Shown: positions 1 to 5,253, counted from the stretch's first letter. The stretch is DNA of 5,727 bases from Anaerolineae bacterium (GCA_026129385.1 JAHCIE010000228.1:1-5727), one strand, 5' to 3'. Numbers and translations are program-made. Notes: generated from the sequence alone by a model not told the origin.

Positions 1-2913
1 TGCCACGAATCGGCCCGCGCCTACGCTTACCTCGTCCAGGGCAACGAGGGTTGGGCGCTCCACGCTCGCCTGATAGACATTAAAGACGAGGGTGACGGTC
101 TTACCACGCCACGCGCCCAGGTCGAACCAGCGATAACCCCAATCAGCGCTGGGATGCCACAGATGATCGACCAGGTCTGTGCGCGCTCCCTTGTCGAAGA
201 GCAGCGCCTCGAAGAAATCCTGGCCGGGGGCGGTCTCATCCGTGGTCATGCGATACGCAAAGGTCAGGCCGACGCCATCCACGTCAGGCACGCTAACGGT
301 CTGGCTTACAGTGGAATTGGAGCCGCCGCCAGCCATCGGGGCGTAGTCGCGGCCGAGCAGCAGACCAGCGCCGCTTAGTCCCTGGGGTAGGGCCACTGCT
401 GGCGTGTCACCCGACAGGCTCCAGTCCACGACCGCGATCGCCAGGGGATCGAAGCCGCCGTTACGCACGGCGCTGGGCAGAGGCGGCAGGCGCAATTCCA
501 CCTCCGTGTCGGAATCGGCCACTGGCCGCGCCGCCCATGCGCCGTAGCCGGTTGCTGTCGCTCCGATGGTCAGGCCGGCGGTCGGAGCGTCAGCCAGGGC
601 GAAGCGTCCCGACGCATCGCTCGTGACAGTCTGGCTGAAGCCGGTGGCCGCCGCGCTGACCGTGGCGTCAGCGATGGGCCAACCACCCATATCAAGAACG
701 CGACCGGCCAGCGGGCGGGTGGCCGGCGCGGCGCAGGCCGTGAGCGTCACTTCGTCCAGACGCAGGTAGGCGGAGCGAGGCGCGCCCGGATCGTTGCGCG
801 TGGCAAAGGACAGCCGTATGTCTTGCCCCATATAGGGTCGCAGCAGGGTCGTGACGTCGAAGCTCTGGACCGCCCAGGGCTGGGTGACGGCCGGGTTGAA
901 GTCTTCCAAGGTAGCGAGGATACTGTCACCCGACCACACCTCCACCACCTGACGGTGAGCGCCGCCCTCGGCGCTCAAGGCGCGAGCGTAGCGCAGGGTG
1001 AGACGACCCGCGCTAGCCGGCAGCCGCACCGTCTGCCGCACCGTAGACCACACCTGATTCGACGGCACGCTGGCCAGCCCCACAAACGCCGAACGCGCAC
1101 CATGATAGGCCTGGAAGGGCGAAGTCACGGCCTGCTCAAAGACCCAGTTCGCATCGCTCTCGAAGCCGGGGTTGGCGGTAAGGTTGATGCAGCCGTCCGG
1201 CTGCGGCGTAGCCGTCGGGCCAGGCGTCGGCGTGGGCTGACTGGCCGTGGGAGTCGGCGGAACAGCGGTGCGCGTGGGGGTCGCGGTGGCGACCGGAGCG
1301 CCGCTCTCCACAATCAGGTACGGCGCGCCGCCCAGCATGGGACGCGGGTCGCCCACCTGATTAAAGTTCGTGGCCGCGGGCAAGGTCAGGTTGTATGCGC
1401 CGCGACTGGCGCTGATCGTGGTCTCGCCGCCCAAGCGGTCAACCCGCACCGCGCTCGTGGCCGTCGCTGGAATGCTTACCACACGATCGTTGGTCGTCCA
1501 GCTCCATACCACCGACACGCGGCGGCCATCGGGCCGGCGAAAGACAAGACGCTCGGTCTTGTCGTCGGCCACGCGGTCGATGGGCAGCGCGCCGTCCAGG
1601 TACTTTGTGACAACCTGATACGCAGCGTAGCCCGGCCGGGCCGTACCGGGCTGAACGGGGTGTGGCTGCGGCGAACCGGTAGGGTTACGGAGGAGGCCGA
1701 ACACGCCCAGCGCGCCGTCGATGCCATCATCGTAGAGCTGGAAGTGGAACACCTTATCGACACCCGACGGGGCATCCGCGCGGACCCGCAGCGCATAGGC
1801 GGCATTCTGGATAATATAGCTCGCCTGCTCCTCGGACGTGCCAGTGTACGCCGCGTCAGGCGGCGGCCCCACGCCATCGCCGTTGAGGGGCAGGCCCGTC
1901 TCAGTGAGCCAGATGGGCTTGCGGCCGAAACCCGCCGCCTGGAGGTTGGCCGAGAAGCTATACGACATCTCCAGGGCGTGGCGAACGTTGCTATACCAAT
2001 GCAGGGCGAAGGCATCGAAGTAGAACCCGTTGGCAGTCTGCGCGGCCTTGTCGGGGTCGGCCTGGGCGGCGGTGGTGAAGGTGTCGAACCAGCCGGGATT
2101 GGCCCAGAAGGTAAGCCCGCCAGTCACAACCGTGGCCGAAGGGTCGGCGAACTTGACGACAAGGTAGGCGACCCTGAGCATCTGGTAGTATTCGGCCGGC
2201 GTGCCGTTGAAGAAGCCGCCGAAGCCGCCGCCCGCGTGCCCGCAATCCCAGTCTGGCTCGTTCCAGATTTCCCAGGCGCGCACGCCCGCGCTGTCGGGCA
2301 GGCCGTGGGCCTGGGCTAGCACACCGCCTGGCTTGTAGCGCTGGACGGCCGCATACACAAAGCGCGCCCAGTGATTAGCCGGGTTAACCACCGTCTGGCC
2401 GCCCTGACCGATAAACACTGGCTCATTCAGGCTACGCGGCGGGTAGGTGTTCGCCGCGCCCGTGCATTGAGCCTTCTCGGCCGGGGCCTCCCCCTTATCA
2501 TAGGCCGCCTTCGACTCGAACAGCGGCCGCTTGTTGCGCACATCGGGTACGGGTTGGCCCAGCTTGCCGGCGCGTGCGTAGGCGTCTGGAGTAGTCAGGA
2601 GAATCGCATCGATGCTGAGGCCGGAGTCGGCCCCCGCCAGAAAAGCAGCGTCCTGTCGGCTCCAGTCAAACTGGCCGGGGCTGCGCTCGATGTTGGACCA
2701 ATAAAAGACCCAGCGATCCCAGCCGGCGCCCGTCGCCGCTCCCACCTGAACGCGCTCGGCGCTCGGCGGCTGCTCAGCCGAAGCGATCCAGTCGATGCCA
2801 AACTGGGACGCCACGCCCCCAACCGCAGGGTTGGCGATGGCGCGGGACGCAGCCACAGTCAATAGCACAACAACAGCCAGCGCGAGCCCAGGCAAAAAAC
2901 GAGCGCGAGACAT
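1..2913 (-). CDS. Secreted multidomain glycoside hydrolase (clan GH-A type, GH39/GH5-like), C-terminus beyond left edge
   Basis: An unbroken minus-strand frame of 971 codons starts at ATG 2913 and runs off the left edge. A GGAAAGG Shine-Dalgarno (2920-2926) ends 6 nt before the ATG. Residues 1-27 look like a signal peptide (MSRARF, then LALAVVVLLTVAA), so the enzyme is probably exported. A TIM-barrel domain spans about residues 35-440. It has WEIWNEPD with E219 as likely acid/base, FALHWY (302-307), and PIWLTETG with E338 as likely nucleophile; this is the clan GH-A arrangement of retaining enzymes. A short beta domain follows (about 450-535), then a Thr/Pro-rich linker (541-572). Next are a jelly-roll-like module (about 578-725), a carboxypeptidase-regulatory-like module (about 733-810, LAGRVLDMGGWPIADATV) and a second jelly-roll-like module (about 816-965). 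The substrate is unknown; plant or microbial polysaccharide is a family-level guess. The exact GH family is uncertain. Confidence 0.88.
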   Translation of the reverse strand, partial: MSRARFLPGLALAVVVLLTVAASRAIANPAVGGVASQFGIDWIASAEQPPSAERVQVGAATGAGWDRWVFYWSNIERSPGQFDWSRQDAAFLAGADSGLSIDAILLTTPDAYARAGKLGQPVPDVRNKRPLFESKAAYDKGEAPAEKAQCTGAANTYPPRSLNEPVFIGQGGQTVVNPANHWARFVYAAVQRYKPGGVLAQAHGLPDSAGVRAWEIWNEPDWDCGHAGGGFGGFFNGTPAEYYQMLRVAYLVVKFADPSATVVTGGLTFWANPGWFDTFTTAAQADPDKAAQTANGFYFDAFALHWYSNVRHALEMSYSFSANLQAAGFGRKPIWLTETGLPLNGDGVGPPPDAAYTGTSEEQASYIIQNAAYALRVRADAPSGVDKVFHFQLYDDGIDGALGVFGLLRNPTGSPQPHPVQPGTARPGYAAYQVVTKYLDGALPIDRVADDKTERLVFRRPDGRRVSVVWSWTTNDRVVSIPATATSAVRVDRLGGETTISASRGAYNLTLPAATNFNQVGDPRPMLGGAPYLIVESGAPVATATPTRTAVPPTPTASQPTPTPGPTATPQPDGCINLTANPGFESDANWVFEQAVTSPFQAYHGARSAFVGLASVPSNQVWSTVRQTVRLPASAGRLTLRYARALSAEGGAHRQVVEVWSGDSILATLEDFNPAVTQPWAVQSFDVTTLLRPYMGQDIRLSFATRNDPGAPRSAYLRLDEVTLTACAAPATRPLAGRVLDMGGWPIADATVSAAATGFSQTVTSDASGRFALADAPTAGLTIGATATGYGAWAARPVADSDTEVELRLPPLPSAVRNGGFDPLAIAVVDWSLSGDTPAVALPQGLSGAGLLLGRDYAPMAGGGSNSTVSQTVSVPDVDGVGLTFAYRMTTDETAPGQDFFEALLFDKGARTDLVDHLWHPSADWGYRWFDLGAWRGKTVTLVFNVYQASVERPTLVALDEVSVGAGRFVA

Positions 2914-2919
2914 GGTCAG

Positions 2920-2926
2920 CCTTTCC
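2920..2926 (-). promoter_or_regulatory. Ribosome binding site of the glycoside hydrolase
   Basis: The minus strand reads GGAAAGG here, followed by six bases and ATG at 2913. The next codons form a signal peptide, which supports this start over any upstream one. Confidence 0.6.
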
Positions 2927-2990
2927 AGGAGCGGAGACGTCAGGGCAAAGAATGCATGCGAGCATGGGTGATGCTGGCCAGCGCGCCAGG

Positions 2991-2996
2991 TCTATA
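2991..2996 (-). promoter_or_regulatory. Possible -10 element upstream of the glycoside hydrolase
   Basis: The minus strand reads TATAGA, about 77 nt before the ATG at 2913. No good -35 hexamer is visible at 16-18 bp spacing. The leader it would produce contains short inverted repeats at 2961-2989. This is a weak call based on the hexamer alone. Confidence 0.2.
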
Positions 2997-3067
2997 GTTG
3001 TGACGCTGAGTAGGGGCATGAGGGTACGCGGCGAAACTGACGCTTACTGTACGAGCGGCCGACGCGC

Positions 3068-3445
3068 CTAATCCGGGACATGGATAAGGTGCGCCACACA
3101 GCCCTGGCGGCAGTCGCTCGCGCCAAAGCGCGGGATAGGGATGGTCGCTCCGGGCAGCGCGGCCACCGCACGGACGACGGCGCACTCGGTCACTTGCTCA
3201 TCGACCCAGTAGGTGAAACCATCCACCTCGGCGGCGGCACGCAGCGCATCGATATGCCAGCGTGGCCGACCGTCGCCGCGCAGGTGTCGCCCCAGCCGCG
3301 CGCGCAGGCCGCCTGGCCCGCGCGCACTACCGACATAGACGTAGTGCCCCGCGGGCAGCCACACCTCGCGCCCCAGCACCCGGAGATGGGTCGCCCCAGG
3401 TAGGCGCAGCACGATCGCGTACACCCCGCCCACATCAGGTAACAT
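3068..3445 (-). CDS. DUF123 (COG1833, Uri-type) GIY-YIG-related protein
   Basis: This is a complete 125-residue protein ending in TAG. The N-terminus (DVGGVYAIVLRL), the block PAGHYVYVGSARGPGGLRAR (residues 31-50), the following RWHIDAL, and the C-terminal FGASDCRQGCVAHL with two cysteines are the hallmarks of the DUF123/COG1833 family. That family is related to GIY-YIG endonucleases and is widespread in archaea and some bacteria; its cellular role is not established. The length is normal. The ATG at 3445 is the first possible start after an in-frame TAA 9 nt upstream. No clear Shine-Dalgarno precedes it, but AATAAT lies 8 nt upstream, so the mRNA may be leaderless. The gene is divergent from the glutaredoxin gene (61 bp between starts) and lies 154 bp upstream of the glycoside hydrolase on the same strand. 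Confidence 0.88.
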   Translation of the reverse strand: MLPDVGGVYAIVLRLPGATHLRVLGREVWLPAGHYVYVGSARGPGGLRARLGRHLRGDGRPRWHIDALRAAAEVDGFTYWVDEQVTECAVVRAVAALPGATIPIPRFGASDCRQGCVAHLIHVPD

Positions 3446-3453
3446 CGACTGCC

Positions 3454-3459
3454 ATTATT
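3454..3459 (-). promoter_or_regulatory. Possible -10 element for a leaderless DUF123 mRNA
   Basis: The minus strand reads AATAAT, ending 8 nt before the ATG at 3445. That spacing would put transcription initiation at or next to the start codon, which would explain the missing Shine-Dalgarno. No convincing -35 is seen; the best at 17 bp is TTTGGG. Confidence 0.25.
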
Positions 3460-3476
3460 CACTCTAAGTAAGTGAA
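3458..3476. promoter_or_regulatory. Inverted repeat TTCACT-N7-AGTGAA in the divergent promoter region
   Basis: TTCACT (3458-3463) and AGTGAA (3471-3476) are perfect inverted half-sites separated by 7 bases. They sit in the 61-bp gap between the divergent DUF123 and glutaredoxin genes and overlap the possible -10 of DUF123. The symmetry and place suggest an operator for a dimeric regulator controlling one or both genes. No regulator is identified. Confidence 0.4.
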
Positions 3477-3494
3477 CCCAAACCCGGTAATCCC

Positions 3495-3502
3495 AGAGGA
3501 GA
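3495..3502 (+). promoter_or_regulatory. Shine-Dalgarno that fixes the glutaredoxin start at 3507
   Basis: AGAGGAGA, containing GGAG at 3498-3501, lies 5 nt before ATG 3507. By contrast the bases before ATG 3561 (GTATTGCACC) contain no Shine-Dalgarno. Translation is therefore expected to begin upstream of the in-frame TGA, which supports readthrough or recoding rather than an internal start. Confidence 0.8.
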
Positions 3503-3506
3503 TTCC

Positions 3507-4037
3507 ATGGCATATCCGCCGGTCATTGTGTACTCGACATCCACCTGACCGTATTGCACCATGGCGAAAGAGTTTCTTTCGCGGAAGGGTGTCCCATACA
3601 CCGAGAAGAATGTTCAACGCGACGCATCGGCCGCCCAAGAAATGCTACGGCGATCGGGTCACAATGGCGTACCCCAGATTCTGGTAGGCGACCAGCTCGT
3701 GATCGGTTTCGATCGGCCGCGCATCGAAGCCCTGCTCGCCCAGGCATCTGCGGCACAGGCTGCGCCGACCGGGGTCTCCCTGGGCGTGCGCGTCGCCGAT
3801 GCCATCGTCCACGCCCCCCAGGCCAGGGATGGCGCCTATGTGGGCAATGTCAAGCCCGGCTCGGTCGCACAGCAGGCAGGGATACAAGCCGGTGACGTCA
3901 TCATCGCCATCGACGGCCAGCCCGTTCGTACCGCCGACGATCTGATTCGCGCCGGTAAGCGCCTGAGCCACGGTCAGTCCATCCCCCTCACCATCGTCCG
4001 GGAGGGGCAACACCGCGAGCTGACTCTGCAAAGCTAG
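3507..4037 (+). CDS. Putative selenocysteine-containing glutaredoxin-PDZ fusion protein (UPYC)
   Basis: The frame from ATG 3507 to TAG 4037 encodes 176 residues if the in-frame TGA at 3546-3548 is read as selenocysteine (U14). Residues 3-77 are a glutaredoxin/NrdH-like thioredoxin fold: VIVYSTST, then U14-P15-Y16-C17, an EFLSRKGVPY helix and strand, the cis-proline motif GVPQI (P56), and GFD (67-69). TGA occupies the place of the nucleophilic Cys of CPYC, while C17 is retained. Residues 78-88 are an Ala-rich linker. Residues 89-176 are an HtrA-like PDZ domain with LGV (92-94) as the peptide-binding loop and GAYVGNVKPGSVAQQAGIQ leading into GDVIIAIDG. No signal peptide or membrane segment is seen, so it is probably cytoplasmic. 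The expected role is a thiol-disulfide or peroxide-type redox reaction, with PDZ binding a partner's C-terminus; the partner is unknown. The gene is divergent from DUF123 and overlaps the methyltransferase stop by 4 bp. The alternative is a nonsense mutation or sequencing error. Confidence 0.8.
3549..3592 (+). promoter_or_regulatory. Candidate bacterial SECIS element downstream of the Sec UGA
   Basis: GCGAAAGA (3564-3571) and TCTTTCGC (3575-3582) form a perfect 8-bp stem closed by the 3-nt loop GUU (3572-3574). A lower stem GCACC (3556-3560) / GGTGT (3588-3592), with one G-U pair, is separated by a 3x5 internal loop. The apical loop begins 23 nt after the UGA and has G in its first position. 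From memory, bacterial SECIS elements need roughly 16-37 nt from UGA to apical loop, an upper stem of 4-16 bp and a G in the first two loop bases; all are met. The element lies inside the coding sequence, as expected in bacteria, and would recruit SelB with Sec-tRNA. Confidence 0.72.
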
Positions 4038-4606
4038 CGACACACGGGACGACGCGCCACGATATGCGATCGTTCCCCGAAGGCGCCAGCTGAGTCCGAA
4101 TAGCACAGGATATCCCAGCGTGCGAACGCAGCCGCCAGCGTCCCGCGTGGCATGGCATGCGACAAAGCGAAGTCGATGCGCCGCGTGCGCATCACCAGAT
4201 TCATCGTTTCGATGATGACAAGGCCGCCACGCACGACAGCGGCCCCTAACGATGGCAGCAGCCACGGGTCGTAGAAACCAATCTGCACGGCCAGGTCGTA
4301 GCGGTCCGGGGCCGGTCGCCACACATCCAGGTCGGCCTCGATGATCGTGAGTCGATCGGCGACACCGAGACGCTCGGCTTCCCGCCGCAGGACGGCCAGC
4401 GCTTCAGGGCTGACATCCACGGCGTCAACCTGATAGCCCAGTGTCGCCAGATGGAGAGTGTTGCGGCCGGCCCCGCAGGCGATGTCGACCGCTCGCGCGC
4501 CCTGGCGCGGCGACGGCGCGTAGGAGGCCACGAACCTTGATGGGGTGCGGCTGTATCCACCTGTGCGATACCGAGTGTCCCAACGCTCCCGATCGGCATG
4601 ACTCAT
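4034..4606 (-). CDS. Class I SAM-dependent methyltransferase (TehB/UbiE-like fold)
   Basis: The protein is 190 residues from ATG 4606 to TAG 4034. Motif I is AVDIACGAGRNTLHLA (about 39-54), the SAM-binding glycine loop. The acidic ribose-binding residue is D64 in VDAVDVSPEAL. IIEADLDVW (88-96) gives the adenine-contact region, and GGLVIIETMNL (127-137) is the late core strand. The N-terminus (ERWDTRYRTGGY) resembles small-molecule methyltransferases of the TehB type. The substrate cannot be read from the sequence. The frame stays open upstream to ATG 4657, but that extension would be translated through a strong hairpin, and only ATG 4606 has a good Shine-Dalgarno (GGAGGGG, 5-nt spacing). The gene is convergent with the glutaredoxin-PDZ gene, their stop codons overlapping in CTAG. 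Confidence 0.87.
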   Translation of the reverse strand: MSHADRERWDTRYRTGGYSRTPSRFVASYAPSPRQGARAVDIACGAGRNTLHLATLGYQVDAVDVSPEALAVLRREAERLGVADRLTIIEADLDVWRPAPDRYDLAVQIGFYDPWLLPSLGAAVVRGGLVIIETMNLVMRTRRIDFALSHAMPRGTLAAAFARWDILCYSDSAGAFGERSHIVARRPVCR

Positions 4607-4611
4607 GGCTA

Positions 4612-4618
4612 CCCCTCC
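4612..4618 (-). promoter_or_regulatory. Shine-Dalgarno that fixes the methyltransferase start at 4606
   Basis: The minus strand reads GGAGGGG, five bases before ATG 4606. It selects this start over the in-frame ATG codons at 4657 and 4654, which lie just before the hairpin. Confidence 0.75.
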
Positions 4619-4624
4619 ACGGCA

Positions 4625-4652
4625 GGAGGCCCCCGCTCTTGCGAGGGCCTCC
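4625..4652 (-). promoter_or_regulatory. Strong hairpin in the methyltransferase leader
   Basis: GGAGGCCC (4625-4632) and GGGCCTCC (4645-4652) form a perfect 8-bp GC-rich stem. After one C-A mismatch the inner CGC/GCG pairs continue it for 3 bp, closing a TCTT tetraloop. On the minus strand it lies 6 nt upstream of the methyltransferase Shine-Dalgarno. No T-run follows on either strand, so it is not a classic intrinsic terminator. It may be an attenuator, an mRNA-stabilising element, or a factor-assisted terminator for transcription from upstream. Confidence 0.55.
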
Positions 4653-4836
4653 ATCATTCTGCGTTCCTTCGTTTACCGCGTCAAGGTTTCAAACATCGGC
4701 GTCACATCGCCGCCCCGGTACGTCCTTCGGTTGAACTCGCTTACCCTTCGATACTTACCCGCTTCCTTTCAAGAGTTAAGACGCATCACACGACCTGACG
4801 GATGTCCCGGTGAACGTGTCGCCCGATGAGGCAGCG

Positions 4837-4911
4837 TTAGCGGCGCATGCCTATCGTATTGCACCACACCAGCAGAGTCGCCAGCACCACCACCAGGACG
4901 AGCGTCTCCAT
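4837..4911 (-). CDS. Possible 24-residue single-pass membrane peptide
   Basis: ATG 4911 to TAA 4837 encodes 24 residues starting METLVLVVVLATLLVW and ending in an Arg-Arg dipeptide. The hydrophobic run (residues 4-16) could span a membrane, with the positive C-terminal end on the cytoplasmic side. An AGAGGTG Shine-Dalgarno-like stretch lies 4 nt upstream of the ATG. It lies on the same strand as the methyltransferase, about 230 bp before it, and might be a leader peptide or a stand-alone small protein. I do not recognise a family. GC-rich noncoding DNA can give such short hydrophobic frames by chance, so the call is tentative. Confidence 0.3.
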   Translation of the reverse strand: METLVLVVVLATLLVWCNTIGMRR

Positions 4912-5146
4912 ACCCCACCTCTGCTTTCGCGCACCGCTACCCGGCTACGTTATCACGCCATTCAATTCCCTCTCCCTCCAGTGTACATGACATCGAGTGG
5001 GATTACATCCATCATCGTCCTGATAGCGTGTCGGACATTCGGAGGATGCCGCTCGCGCCACAGGCACGAGAGAGCCGGCGCCCCTAGCCCCCCACCAGTA
5101 TATCCCGCACACCCTTGACGCGCCGTGGGGCACATCACAGCCGGGG

Positions 5147-5162
5147 TGTGAAGTATTTCACA
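5147..5162. promoter_or_regulatory. TGTGA-N6-TCACA palindrome, CRP/FNR-family-like operator
   Basis: TGTGA (5147-5151) and TCACA (5158-5162) are perfect inverted half-sites with a 6-bp spacer, and the symmetry extends by one inner pair (TGTGAA/TTCACA). This matches the classic E. coli CRP consensus. It lies about 85 bp upstream of the TATAAT of the Hsp20 gene, so a regulator bound here could act on hsp20 or on leftward transcription. Whether a CRP-family protein in this organism uses this sequence is not known. Confidence 0.4.
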
Positions 5163-5247
5163 GGCCGTCGTTCCAGGGCGGTGCGTCGTGTTGTCAACTC
5201 TGGGTGTAGTGTGGCAATCTCTCCACCACAGCGCCACATGAAGCAGC

Positions 5248-5253
5248 TATAAT
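5248..5253 (+). promoter_or_regulatory. -10 element of the Hsp20 promoter
   Basis: TATAAT matches the housekeeping sigma consensus perfectly. It predicts transcription starting near 5260 and a leader of about 55 nt before the Hsp20 start. The -35 position (5225-5230, ACCACA) is poor, so an activator may be needed. No CIRCE element (TTAGCACTC-N9-GAGTGCTAA) is present. Confidence 0.55.

Larger units (their letters stand above)
4653..5247. other. Intergenic region, no convincing long gene
   Basis: About 600 bases lack any open frame with recognisable domains; the open frames on either strand have low-complexity, His/Arg/Pro-rich translations typical of GC-rich noncoding DNA. It holds a possible 24-residue membrane peptide (4837-4911, minus), two copies of CTTACCC spaced 14 bp apart (4740-4746 and 4754-4760), a small hairpin CGGCG/CGCCG around 4697-4712, and a TGTGA-N6-TCACA palindrome (5147-5162). 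I found no tRNA, including no tRNA-Sec, no CRISPR repeats and no insertion-sequence ends. Confidence 0.6.

Noticed and set aside
823..2319. Long plus-strand open frame of 498 codons
   Set aside because: It is antisense to the glycoside hydrolase, with an Arg/Gly/His-rich translation and no domains. It is a shadow frame of high-GC coding DNA.
3546..3548. TGA as a general sense codon (alternative genetic code)
   Set aside because: No in-frame TGA occurs in the 971-codon hydrolase frame or the other genes, and Trp is encoded by TGG throughout, so a genome-wide reassignment is not supported.
3561..4037. Conventional start of the glutaredoxin-PDZ gene at ATG 3561 (158 residues)
   Set aside because: It has no Shine-Dalgarno and lacks the first beta strand and the CxxC-type active site. 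The codons upstream, through the TGA to ATG 3507, encode exactly those missing parts.
4607..4657. N-terminal extension of the methyltransferase to ATG 4657
   Set aside because: The extension is encoded by the strong hairpin at 4625-4652, and ATG 4606 has a well-placed GGAGGGG.
4700..4740. T-box-like sequence (AAGGACGTACCGGGG on the minus strand)
   Set aside because: It resembles the T-box core only partly, lacks the required TGG, and the downstream gene is not an aminoacyl-tRNA synthetase or amino-acid gene.
4725..4745. TTCAACC as the T-loop of a tRNA
   Set aside because: The flanking bases do not form the 5-bp T-stem, and no anticodon arm or acceptor stem can be built around it.
4810..5118. 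102-residue plus-strand frame and overlapping minus-strand frames at 4945-5237
   Set aside because: Their translations are low-complexity, rich in His, Arg, Pro and Cys, with no recognisable motif and no convincing ribosome binding sites.
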